DNA of 11,768 nucleotides from JANXSS01 sp043729515 (GCA_043729515.1 JAYTLK010000249.1:1-11768); one strand, 5' to 3'; positions 1 through 7,330 are shown, numbered from the stretch's first letter. Made by a program: numbers and translations. The notes: generated by a model not told the origin, from the letters alone.

Positions 1-755
1 TGAAATTCTCCAGCTTCAAGCGCACCGTCATCGGCGGCTCGGCCTGTCCGCCGGCGATGATGCGGGCCTTCCGCAATCAGCATGGGGTCGAGGTCGTGCA
101 TGCCTGGGGCATGACGGAGATGTCGCCGCTGGGTACGGCCGGCACGCTGCAGACCAAGCATTTCGCCTTGTCCGACGACGAGCAGCAGCGCATCCTGGAA
201 AAGCAGGGTCATGCGATTTTCGGAGTCGACATGAAGATCGTCGGCGACGACGGCATCGAGCTGCCGTGGGACGGCAAAACCTATGGCAACCTGCTGGTGC
301 GCGGACCCTGGATCATCAACGCCTATTACAAGAACGAAGGCGGCGACGTGCTGGTCGATGGCTGGTTCCCGACCGGCGACGTGGCCACCATCGATGCCGA
401 CGGCTACATGCAGATCACCGATCGCAGCAAGGATGTCATCAAGTCCGGCGGCGAATGGATCGGCACCATTGACCTGGAAAACATCGCGATGGCCCATCCG
501 GCGGTGTTGCAGGCGGCATGCATCGGCGTCTTCCATCCGAAATGGGATGAGCGGCCGCTGCTGCTGGTGGTGAAGAAGCCAGGTGCGGACGTCGTCAAGG
601 CCGACCTGCTGGCGTTCTACGAAGGCAAGATCGCGAAATGGTGGACACCTGATGACGTTGCCTTCATCGACGCGCTGCCGGTTGGCGCCACCGGCAAGAT
701 CCTGAAAAACAAATTAAGAGAGCAGTTCAAGGACCATGTCCTTCCAACTGCCTGA
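1..755 (+). CDS. Fatty-acyl-CoA synthetase (AMP-forming), C-terminal part; 5' end outside window
   Basis: This is an ANL-superfamily acyl-CoA ligase, which activates a carboxylic acid with ATP to an acyl-adenylate and then transfers it to CoA in the cytoplasm. The frame is open from base 3 and ends with TGA at 753-755, so about 250 C-terminal residues are present and the start lies upstream. Visible motifs are GGSACPP near the left edge, the adenylate-binding WGMTEMSP, the PTGD motif with its ribose-binding Asp, DRSKDVIKSGGEW at the hinge, and the C-terminal ATGKILKNKLRE, whose catalytic Lys is codon 696-698. The wording fits the medium/long-chain FACS group that also holds AlkK-like and DmdB-like (methylmercaptopropionate) ligases, so the exact acid is uncertain. 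Only 43 nt separate it from the first binding-protein gene on the same strand, which suggests that the imported substrate is activated by this enzyme. Family is confident, substrate is inference. Confidence 0.93.
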   Translation, partial: KFSSFKRTVIGGSACPPAMMRAFRNQHGVEVVHAWGMTEMSPLGTAGTLQTKHFALSDDEQQRILEKQGHAIFGVDMKIVGDDGIELPWDGKTYGNLLVRGPWIINAYYKNEGGDVLVDGWFPTGDVATIDADGYMQITDRSKDVIKSGGEWIGTIDLENIAMAHPAVLQAACIGVFHPKWDERPLLLVVKKPGADVVKADLLAFYEGKIAKWWTPDDVAFIDALPVGATGKILKNKLREQFKDHVLPTA

Positions 756-798
756 GTCGTTCCGTCCGCAAGCATCATCCATTCATAGGAAGAGACAC

Positions 799-2073
799 AT
801 GTTCAATCTGATTCGCCCGGCTGCAGTTTCCAAGACCGCACTTTCCACCATCGCCCTGTCGCTCGCCGCCGCCTTCGCCGCGCCGGTCGCGTCGGCCGAA
901 GTCGTCAAGATCGCCCTGATCGAAACGCTCTCGGGCGCCTTTGCGCCAATCGGCCAGAACCAGCTTCATACGTACCAGATGTTCGCCGAGATGGCCAACA
1001 AGCAGCAACTGGCTGGCGCCGGCAACACGATCGAAGTCGTCGGCTTCGATGGCAAGGGTAGCCCGCAAGAGTCGCTGACCCAACTGAAGACCGTGATCGA
1101 CCAGGGCTTCCATTACATCGCCCAGGGCAATGGCTCCGGCGTGGCACTGGCGCTGATCGATGCCGTCAACAAGCACAACGAGCGCAATCCGGGCAAGGAA
1201 ATCGTTTTCCTGAACCACTCGGCAATCGATCCCGATCTCACCAACAGCAAGTGCAGCTTCTGGCAGTTCCGCTTCGATGCGAACTCCGACATGAAGATGG
1301 AAGCTTTGACCTCCTACATGGCCAAGGACAAGGGCATCAAGAAGGTCTACATCATCGGCCAGAACTATGCGCATGGTCAGCAAGTTACCCGTGCCGCCAA
1401 GGAGCTGTTGAAGCGCAAGCGTCCGGATGTGGAAATCGTCGGTGACGACCTGCACCCGATCGCCACCGTCAAGGATTTCTCGCCGTACATCGCCAAGATC
1501 AAGGCTTCTGGCGCCGACACCGTCATCACCGGCAACTGGGGTGCTGACCTGGCGCTGTTGATCAAGGCCGGAAAAGATGCTGGCCTGACCGCCAAGTTCT
1601 ATACCTATTACGCCGGCACTTCGGGCGTGCCGACCGCAATGGGTGCAGCCGGCGCCGGCCAGGTCAAGATGGTCGCCTACTGGCACGAGAACAACGAGAC
1701 CTATTCGGGTCATGAGCTGGTCGACCAGTTCCGCGCCAAGTACAACGACGACCTGTATGTGGTCGACATCTACACCATCATCGAGATGCTGTCGAAGGCC
1801 GTCAAGACTGCAAAATCGGCGGATCCGACCAAGGTTGCCTATGCCATGGAAGGCATGAAGGTCAAGGCGCTCAACGGAGAAGTCGAGATGCGCGCCACCG
1901 ATCACCAGGCCCAGCAGCCGCTCTACATCGCCACCTGGACCAAGGTCGACGGCAAGACCGTGAAATACGATCAGGAAAAGACCGGCTATGGCTGGAAGAC
2001 CGAGCAGAAGGTCGAGACCTACGTGTCGACCCAACCGACGTCCTGCCAGATGAAGCGTCCTGCCAAGACCTGA
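799..2073 (+). CDS. Periplasmic substrate-binding protein of a branched-chain amino acid-type (HAAT) ABC transporter, copy 1
   Basis: This is a 424-residue LivK-like, type I two-lobed periplasmic binding protein that would capture the ligand and deliver it to the LivH/LivM permease. I chose ATG 799 because it follows an AGGAAGAGA ribosome site (787-795) and begins directly with a Sec signal peptide. The ATG at 736 in the same frame lies inside the ligase gene and would add 21 residues ahead of that signal. Cleavage is likely after ASA (residue 33), leaving a mature chain beginning EVVKIALIE. There is no lipobox Cys, so it should be soluble. Typical family features are LSGAFAPIGQ near the mature N terminus, QGNGSGVALAL, and IIGQNYAHGQQ. 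The mature protein has exactly two Cys (152 and 416), possibly a disulfide. The next gene encodes a paralogue roughly three-quarters identical by eye. The ligand cannot be read from the sequence; given the neighbouring ligase, a carboxylate is plausible. Confidence 0.93.
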   Translation: MFNLIRPAAVSKTALSTIALSLAAAFAAPVASAEVVKIALIETLSGAFAPIGQNQLHTYQMFAEMANKQQLAGAGNTIEVVGFDGKGSPQESLTQLKTVIDQGFHYIAQGNGSGVALALIDAVNKHNERNPGKEIVFLNHSAIDPDLTNSKCSFWQFRFDANSDMKMEALTSYMAKDKGIKKVYIIGQNYAHGQQVTRAAKELLKRKRPDVEIVGDDLHPIATVKDFSPYIAKIKASGADTVITGNWGADLALLIKAGKDAGLTAKFYTYYAGTSGVPTAMGAAGAGQVKMVAYWHENNETYSGHELVDQFRAKYNDDLYVVDIYTIIEMLSKAVKTAKSADPTKVAYAMEGMKVKALNGEVEMRATDHQAQQPLYIATWTKVDGKTVKYDQEKTGYGWKTEQKVETYVSTQPTSCQMKRPAKT

Positions 2074-2121
2074 TTCGTTGCGCCCCTCGTTACCCGGCCA
2101 TCCCCCGTAAAGGAAAAGACC

Positions 2122-3369
2122 ATGCCCGTATCTTCCCGCATCCGGTTGCTGCTGCTGGCGGCAACCGTCAGCGGGGCGTTCACCGCGCCCGCAGCCTTCG
2201 CTGAAAACATCCGCATTGCCTTCATCGATCCGCTGTCAGGCGCGTTTGCGCCGGTCGGGCAGAATGGCCTGAAAAGCTGGCAGGCGATGGCCGAGCTGGT
2301 CAACACGAAAAAAGAAGCCGGTAGCCATACGCTGGAAGTCGTCGGCTTCGACAACAAGGGCAGCCCGCAGGAGTCGCTGTCGCAATTGAAGACGGCGATC
2401 GACCAGGGCTTCCATTACATCGTGCAGGGCAACGGTTCCGGCGTCGCGCTGGCGTTGTCCGATGCGGTGACCAAGCACAATGAGCGCAATCCCGGCAAGG
2501 AAGTGGTGTTCCTGAACTACGCCGCCGTCGATCCGGATCTGACAAACAGCAAATGCAGCTTCTGGCATTTCCGGCTGGATGCAAATTCGGACATGAAGAT
2601 GGAGGCCTTGACCACGTTCATGGCCAAGGAACAGGGCATCAAGAAGGTCTACATCATCGGCCAGAATTATGCCCACGGCCAGCAAGTCTCGCGCGCGGCC
2701 AAGGAACTCCTGAAACGCAAGCGGTCTGACGTGCAGATCGTCGGTGACGACCTGCATCCGATTGCCACCGTCAAGGATTTTTCACCCTATGTTGCCAAGA
2801 TCAAGGCATCCGGTGCCGATACGGTCATCACCGGAAACTGGGGCGCCGATCTCGCGCTCCTGATCAAGGCCGCCAAGGATGCCGACCTGAAGGCGAATTT
2901 CTATACCTATTACGCCGCGACCACGGGCGTGCCGACCGCGATGGGCGCGTCCGGCGCCGAACGCGTCAAGACCGTTGGATACTGGAACATCAACGACACG
3001 ACAGCGACCGGCAGCAGCCTTGCCATGGCGTTCAAGAAAAAATATGACGATGATTTTTATGTGATGGCTACTTACACCGGTGCTGAACTGCTGGCCAAGG
3101 CGGTCAAGCAGGTCGGGTCCGCTGATCCCCTGAAAGTGGCGCTCGCCATGGAAGGCATGAAGGTTGCGAGCTTGAACGGCGAAGTCGAAATGCGCAAGAC
3201 CGATCACCAGGCGCAACAGCCGCTCTACATCGCCACCTGGACCAAGGTCGACGGCAAGGCCGTGAAGTACGATCAGGAAAATACCGGCTACGGCTGGCGC
3301 ACCGACCAGAAAGTGGAGACCTACGTCGCCACCCAGCCGACCTCATGTCAGATGAAGCGTCCATCCTGA
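2122..3369 (+). CDS. Periplasmic substrate-binding protein of a branched-chain amino acid-type (HAAT) ABC transporter, copy 2 (tandem paralogue)
   Basis: This is a 415-residue LivK-like periplasmic binding protein. ATG 2122 follows AAAGGAAAAG and begins a signal peptide with a LLLLAATV core. Cleavage is likely after AFA (residue 27), leaving ENIRIAFIDP. It aligns end to end with the previous gene with few gaps. Long stretches are identical, such as IIGQNYAHGQQ, GDDLHPIATVKDFSPY and QPLYIATWTKVDGK. The clearest divergence is after the shared Tyr-Trp (W288 here, W295 in copy 1), over about 50 residues up to SADP, and near the mature N terminus. Two Cys (145 and 409) match those of copy 1. Both proteins probably share the single LivHMGF module downstream, giving one transporter two receptors with different or overlapping ligands. 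It is not a decayed copy: the frame is intact and has its own ribosome site and signal peptide. Confidence 0.93.
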   Translation: MPVSSRIRLLLLAATVSGAFTAPAAFAENIRIAFIDPLSGAFAPVGQNGLKSWQAMAELVNTKKEAGSHTLEVVGFDNKGSPQESLSQLKTAIDQGFHYIVQGNGSGVALALSDAVTKHNERNPGKEVVFLNYAAVDPDLTNSKCSFWHFRLDANSDMKMEALTTFMAKEQGIKKVYIIGQNYAHGQQVSRAAKELLKRKRSDVQIVGDDLHPIATVKDFSPYVAKIKASGADTVITGNWGADLALLIKAAKDADLKANFYTYYAATTGVPTAMGASGAERVKTVGYWNINDTTATGSSLAMAFKKKYDDDFYVMATYTGAELLAKAVKQVGSADPLKVALAMEGMKVASLNGEVEMRKTDHQAQQPLYIATWTKVDGKAVKYDQENTGYGWRTDQKVETYVATQPTSCQMKRPS

Positions 3370-3382
3370 GCATCGGAAAACG

Positions 3383-3409
3383 CAGCGTGACCCGACCGGC
3401 GTCACGCTG
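3383..3409 (+). terminator. Stem-loop between binding-protein and permease genes (partial terminator or mRNA-stabilising hairpin)
   Basis: A perfect 9-bp inverted repeat, CAGCGTGAC and GTCACGCTG, surrounds a 9-nt loop 14 nt after the stop of the second binding-protein gene. It is followed by TCTTGTTCATT, which is T-rich but has no continuous T-run, so as a Rho-independent terminator it is weak. Such hairpins are known between binding-protein and membrane-component genes, where they lower expression of the downstream genes or protect upstream mRNA. The structure is seen directly; its function is inferred. Confidence 0.5.
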
Positions 3410-3506
3410 TCTTGTTCATTCCTTGATTACTCGCTCCTTGAAATAGAACGCTCGCACGCCTGCCGCGACCCCGTCGCTGCCGGCGCGACCACCCGCATTG
3501 CCGCCT

Positions 3507-3523
3507 GAGAGGATCGTCCCTTG
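3507..3523 (+). promoter_or_regulatory. Ribosome-binding site and TTG start codon of livH
   Basis: GAGAGGA at 3507-3513 lies 7 nt before the TTG at 3521-3523. The encoded protein begins MEFTLITLLNGLSYG, which matches the usual LivH N terminus running straight into its first membrane helix. The next Met in frame is inside that helix, so TTG is the best start. A weak start codon would further reduce permease output relative to the binding proteins. Confidence 0.7.
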
Positions 3524-4468
3524 GAGTTCACCCTAATTACCCTGCTGAACGGCTTGAGCTACGGGCTCCTGCTGTTCATGCTCTCATCCGGCCTGACGCT
3601 CATCTTCAGCATGATGGGCGTGCTCAATTTCGCGCATGCCAGTTTCTACATGCTGGGTGCGTATTTTGCCTACACCATCAGCGTCAAGATCGGCTTCTGG
3701 CCAGCCCTGATCGTGGCTCCCCTCGTGGTCGGCGCAATCGGCGCCCTGGTCGAGCGCTACGGCCTGCGGTCGGTGCATAAATACGGCCATATTCCGGAAC
3801 TGTTGTTCACTTTCGGCTTGTCATACGTCATCAGCGAGTTGGTACAACTGGTCTGGGGCCGCGCCGCGGTGCCGTACCCGATTCCAGCCTCGCTCGACGG
3901 CCCGCTCTTCACGCTCTACACCACTACCTTCCCGATCTATCGTGGCTTCATGATGCTGATCGCGCTGCTGATGCTGCTGGCGATCTATCTGGTGCTCACC
4001 CGCACCCGCATCGGACTGGTGATCCAGGCAGCACTGACACATCCCGACACGGCCGAGGCGCTCGGTCACAACGTGCCGCGGGTGTTCATGCTGGTGTTCG
4101 GTGGCGGCTGCGCGCTGGCGGGACTGGCTGGCGTCATCGGTGGCAATGCCTTCGTGACCGAGCCATCGATGGCGGCCACCGTGGGCAGCATCACCTTCGT
4201 GGTAGTGGTGGTCGGTGGCATGGGTTCACTGGTGGGCGCCTTGATGGCCTCGCTGCTGATCGGCGTGCTGCAAACCTATGCGGTGGCGCTCGACTATTCC
4301 TTCGTCGATCTGTTGGCGAAAATGGGCGCCACCATCTCGCCGGAAACCTTCGGCTACTCGTTGTGGAAGCTGACGATTTCGTCGGCCGCGCCGATCATGC
4401 CGTATCTGCTGCTGGTGCTGATCCTGATCTTCCGCCCGAAGGGCATCATGGGCACGCGGGAGGGTTGA
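3521..4468 (+). CDS. livH: LivH-like ABC transporter inner-membrane permease
   Basis: This 315-residue polytopic protein would be one of the two membrane subunits of the HAAT-family importer. It is almost wholly hydrophobic, with about eight or nine predicted helices by eye, including residues 5-30, 92-113, 142-160, 220-245 and 285-305. Family marks are LNFAHASFYMLGAY after helix 1 and the cytoplasmic loop from about residue 168 (IQAALTHPDTAEALGHN), the coupling-helix region that contacts the ATPase. TFVVVVVGGMGSLVGA and a C-terminal FRPKGIMG also fit. It starts with TTG, and its stop is only 4 nt before the livM start. Compared with LivH of about 300 residues, it has a modestly longer loop (VDLLAKMGATISPETFGYS) before the last helix. 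The symbol reflects family membership, not proven branched-chain amino acid transport. Confidence 0.93.
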   Translation: MEFTLITLLNGLSYGLLLFMLSSGLTLIFSMMGVLNFAHASFYMLGAYFAYTISVKIGFWPALIVAPLVVGAIGALVERYGLRSVHKYGHIPELLFTFGLSYVISELVQLVWGRAAVPYPIPASLDGPLFTLYTTTFPIYRGFMMLIALLMLLAIYLVLTRTRIGLVIQAALTHPDTAEALGHNVPRVFMLVFGGGCALAGLAGVIGGNAFVTEPSMAATVGSITFVVVVVGGMGSLVGALMASLLIGVLQTYAVALDYSFVDLLAKMGATISPETFGYSLWKLTISSAAPIMPYLLLVLILIFRPKGIMGTREG

Positions 4469-4472
4469 GACG

Positions 4473-5810
4473 ATGGCCAGCACACATTCCAGCAACACCA
4501 TGAGCACCGCTGCGACTGCCGCACCATTGCGCACGATCGCCTACCGTCCGCTCAATCTCGCCCGCTGGATCATCTGGACGCTGTTTGCAGCCATGCTGAT
4601 CGTCGCACCCCTTATCTTCAACAAGGGCGCGTCCTTGTCGCTGCTGTCGCAGATCGGCACCGTCATGATCTTCGGCCTGTCCTACAACATGCTGCTGGGG
4701 CAAGGCGGCATGCTGTCGTTCGGCCATGCGGTGTATTCCGGACTGGGCGCATTCTTCGCCATCCATGCGATGAATCTGGCCACTGCCGGCACGCTGCCGA
4801 TTCCCGTCACGCTGATTCCCCTGGTGGGCGGCGTGGCCGGCATGTTCTTCGGCGTCCTGTTCGGATACGTCACCACCAAGAAAAGCGGCACCACTTTTTC
4901 GATGATCACGCTCGGCCTGGTCGAACTGGTGTTTGCCAGTTCACTCATGTTCCCGGCCTTCTTCGGCGGCGAGGGCGGCATCGCCACCAACCGCGTGATC
5001 GGCCAGCCGTTCATGGGCATTACCTTCGGGCCGCAGATCCAGGTCTATTACCTGATCGCGTTCTGGCTCATCATCAGCACCATCGGCATGTATGCCTTCA
5101 CGCAGACACCGCTGGGCCGCATTGCCAACGCCGTGCGGGACAATCCGGAGCGGGTCGAATTCATCGGCTACGACACCCAGTGGGTACGTTACCTGACCCT
5201 GATCCTGTCGGCTTTCTTCGCCGGCATTTCGGGCGGGTTGTCGGCGATCAACTTCGAGATCGTCAGCGCGGAAAACGTGTCGGCCCTGCGCTCCGGCAGC
5301 ATTCTGCTGTTCACCTTCATCGGTGGCGTCGGCTTTTTCTTCGGGCCGATGATTGGTGCGGTGCTGGGCATTTTCCTGACCGTCATGCTGTCGGATTTCA
5401 CCAAGGCCTGGCAGCTTTATCTGGGCGTGTTCTTCATCCTGATCGTGATGTATGCACCGGGCGGCGTGGCAAGCATCCTGATGCTGAACGTCCGGCTGAT
5501 CAAGTTCAAGCATTTCAAGACGGTCTGGCCGAAACTGGCGGGCATTGTCGGCGCATCCCTGTTGATCCTGGCAGGCGCAGTGATGATCGTCGAGATGTTG
5601 TATCACCTGACCCTGGATGCGGCCAACGGTACCGTCATGACCCGCTTCGGCGGCACGGTCGACACGGCCGCTACCTTGCCCTGGATCGTGGCTGGCGGGT
5701 TGGTCATCGCCGGCATCGTGGCGTTTCACGCAGTGCTGCCAGGATTCCGGCAGGTCTGGAACGACGCCAACAGCGCCATCGAAGAAGAAATCCGGAGGAC
5801 TCAGGCATGA
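4473..5810 (+). CDS. livM: LivM-like ABC transporter inner-membrane permease with C-terminal extension
   Basis: This is the second membrane subunit, 445 residues. The ATG at 4473 follows GGGAGGG in the end of livH. A second ATG at residue 10 is possible but has no better ribosome site. The family core carries SYNMLLGQGGMLSFGHAVY, the coupling loop from about residue 215 (GRIANAVRDNPERVEFIGYD), and IGGVGFFFGPMIGA, and it ends near MYAPGG (residues 326-331), where many LivM proteins stop. About 115 more residues follow. They contain two extra hydrophobic segments, about 355-379 and 402-422, and a charged tail (IEEEIRRT). The tail is in frame and runs directly into the overlapping livG start, so it is genuine coding sequence. 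The stop TGA overlaps the livG ATG as ATGA (5807-5810). With LivH it would form the substrate pathway. Confidence 0.92.
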   Translation: MASTHSSNTMSTAATAAPLRTIAYRPLNLARWIIWTLFAAMLIVAPLIFNKGASLSLLSQIGTVMIFGLSYNMLLGQGGMLSFGHAVYSGLGAFFAIHAMNLATAGTLPIPVTLIPLVGGVAGMFFGVLFGYVTTKKSGTTFSMITLGLVELVFASSLMFPAFFGGEGGIATNRVIGQPFMGITFGPQIQVYYLIAFWLIISTIGMYAFTQTPLGRIANAVRDNPERVEFIGYDTQWVRYLTLILSAFFAGISGGLSAINFEIVSAENVSALRSGSILLFTFIGGVGFFFGPMIGAVLGIFLTVMLSDFTKAWQLYLGVFFILIVMYAPGGVASILMLNVRLIKFKHFKTVWPKLAGIVGASLLILAGAVMIVEMLYHLTLDAANGTVMTRFGGTVDTAATLPWIVAGGLVIAGIVAFHAVLPGFRQVWNDANSAIEEEIRRTQA

Positions 5811-6574
5811 GCGCGTTTTCACTCGAACTGCGCGACGTGCGCAAGAATTTCGGCAAGTCCGAGATCATCCGCGGCGCCACGCTGCAGGTACCGAAGGGCG
5901 AGCGCTTCGCCGTCATCGGTCCCAACGGCGCCGGCAAATCGACCCTGTTCAACCTGGTCTCGGGCCGTTTCGGCCTGACCTCCGGCGACATCCTGTTGAA
6001 CGGCAAAAGCACGGTCGGGCTGCGGCCGTTCGAGATCAACCGGCTCGGCCTGTCGCGCAGCTTCCAGATCACGAACATCTTCCACCGCCTGACCGTCTAT
6101 GAAAACCTGCGCTGCGCGGTACTCTGGTCGCTCGGCTACAAGTATTCATTCTGGAACCGGCTCAATGGCCTGAGGGATGCGCATGAGCGGGCAGAAGCCG
6201 TGCTCGAGCAGATCGGCTTGAAGCGCCGGCGTGGCACCGCTGCGGGTCTGCTGACTTATGCAGAGCAGCGGGCATTGGAAATCGGCATCACGATCGCAGG
6301 CGGCGCCGATGTCATCCTGCTCGACGAACCGACCGCGGGCATGAGTCGCTCGGAGTCCGATGCAGCCGTCGAGCTGATCCGCAAGGTGACGGTCGGCAAA
6401 ACCTTATTGATGGTGGAGCATGACATGAGCGTGGTGTTTGGCCTGGCCGACAAGATCGCGGTGCTGGTCTACGGCGAGATGATCGCCTGCGACACGCCGC
6501 AGAACATCCGGGGCAATGCGCGGGTGCAGGAAGCCTACCTGGGCGGCCATGCGCCGGCGGAGGAAGCGGCATGA
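5807..6574 (+). CDS. livG: LivG-like ABC transporter ATP-binding protein
   Basis: This is a 255-residue cytoplasmic ATPase of the importer. ATG 5807 overlaps the livM stop and follows CCGGAGG. The same frame is open far upstream inside livM, but only from 5807 does it read as the family (LELRDVRKNFGKSEIIRGA). Motifs are Walker A GPNGAGKST (38-46), Q-loop Gln 87 in SFQITNIF, signature LTYAEQR (149-155), Walker B VILLDEP with D173 and E174, and switch His 205 in MVEHDM. The signature differs from consensus LSGGQ; LivG proteins commonly vary here, but Ala at residue 152 replaces the usual Gly. It pairs with the next gene product to form the ATPase dimer. The stop overlaps the livF start as ATGA (6571-6574), so translation of livM, livG and livF is probably coupled. 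Confidence 0.94.
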   Translation: MSAFSLELRDVRKNFGKSEIIRGATLQVPKGERFAVIGPNGAGKSTLFNLVSGRFGLTSGDILLNGKSTVGLRPFEINRLGLSRSFQITNIFHRLTVYENLRCAVLWSLGYKYSFWNRLNGLRDAHERAEAVLEQIGLKRRRGTAAGLLTYAEQRALEIGITIAGGADVILLDEPTAGMSRSESDAAVELIRKVTVGKTLLMVEHDMSVVFGLADKIAVLVYGEMIACDTPQNIRGNARVQEAYLGGHAPAEEAA

Positions 6575-7278
6575 GCGCGCTGCTGGAAATCCGCAATCTG
6601 CATTCTTATTACGGCAAGAGCCACGTGCTGCACGGCGTCGACCTGACGGTGGGCGAGGGTGAAATCGTCAGCCTGCTTGGCCGGAATGGCGTCGGGCGTT
6701 CGACCACCGTCAAGGCGGCGATGGGCCAGGTCGATTCGACCGGGTCGATCCTGTTCAAGGGCGAGGAGCTGATCGGTTTGAAAGCCTTCCAGATCGCGCA
6801 CAGGGGCCTGGGCTATGTACCGGAGAATCGGGATATTTTTCCGAGCCTGACGGTGGAACAGAACCTGATCCTCGGTGAAAAGAAGACCAGCAAGAATGTC
6901 TCGCGCTGGTCACTCGATGACATGTACGGCATGTTCCCGCGGTTGAAGGAGCGCCAACATACTGCCGCCGGCGTGCTGTCCGGCGGCGAGCAGCAGATGC
7001 TGACCCTGTGCCGCACCCTGATGGGCGACCCGGACCTGATCATGATCGACGAGCCGACCGAAGGCCTGGCGCCGAAGATCGTCGACCTGGTTGCCGAATA
7101 TCTGAACGTGCTGAAGAACCGTGGCATCTCGATTTTGCTGGTCGAGCAGAAGCTCGCCATCGCCCTTGAAATCTCGCAACGGGTGTACGTGATGGGGCAT
7201 GGCTCGATCGTCTTCGAGGGGACGCCGGCTGAATTGCGTGCCAATGCGGGGATCCGCAAGGAGTGGCTGGAGGTGTAA
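6571..7278 (+). CDS. livF: LivF-like ABC transporter ATP-binding protein with Arg in Walker A
   Basis: This is the second cytoplasmic ATPase, 235 residues, and the last transporter gene. GGAGGAA (6559-6565) precedes the overlapping ATG. Motifs are Walker A GRNGVGRST (37-45), Q-loop-equivalent Glu 85 in YVPENRDIF, a good signature LSGGEQQ (136-142), and Walker B LIMIDEPTEGL with D160 and E161. The switch position is Gln 193 in LVEQK; Glu at the Q-loop position and Gln at the switch are usual in LivF proteins. The oddity is residue 43, the Walker A Lys that contacts the ATP phosphates, which is Arg (CGT at 6697-6699). I recall similar wording in related Burkholderiales proteins but cannot check it. 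No other sign of decay is present. It should form a heterodimer with LivG, with one normal and one degenerate ATP site. Confidence 0.94.
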   Translation: MSALLEIRNLHSYYGKSHVLHGVDLTVGEGEIVSLLGRNGVGRSTTVKAAMGQVDSTGSILFKGEELIGLKAFQIAHRGLGYVPENRDIFPSLTVEQNLILGEKKTSKNVSRWSLDDMYGMFPRLKERQHTAAGVLSGGEQQMLTLCRTLMGDPDLIMIDEPTEGLAPKIVDLVAEYLNVLKNRGISILLVEQKLAIALEISQRVYVMGHGSIVFEGTPAELRANAGIRKEWLEV

Positions 7279-7291
7279 TGCGCGGTAGACG

Positions 7292-7311
7292 GCGGCCCGT
7301 TCACCGGCCGC
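7292..7311 (+). other. Short stem-loop after livF
   Basis: GCGGCC and GGCCGC form a perfect 6-bp stem around the 8-nt loop CGTTCACC, 13 nt after the livF stop. No T-run follows directly; the nearest, TGTTTT, starts 19 nt later. It could be the 3' end structure of the transporter mRNA, but evidence for a terminator is weak and short GC palindromes are common at this base composition. Confidence 0.25.
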
Positions 7312-7330
7312 GATCCGAGGCGCGACGACC

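Noticed and set aside
736..798. Extended start for binding protein 1 overlapping the ligase gene
   Set aside because: The extra 21 residues precede a normal signal peptide, the ATG lacks a good ribosome site, and ATG 799 has AGGAAGAGA at the right distance.
775..2034. A 419-codon open frame on the minus strand opposite binding protein 1
   Set aside because: Its translation is low-complexity (Asp/Gly/Leu/His-rich) with no recognisable motif, and it mirrors a well-supported gene with signal peptide and family motifs. Long antisense frames are expected from strong G/C third-position bias.
3410..3520. Internal promoter ahead of livH (TTGATT and TTGTTC as -35 candidates)
   Set aside because: No -10-like hexamer lies 16-18 nt downstream of either candidate.
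5180..5806. Upstream extension of the livG reading frame into livM
   Set aside because: The extension is an Arg-rich out-of-frame reading of livM. Family similarity begins exactly at ATG 5807, which has a good ribosome site and the ATGA overlap.
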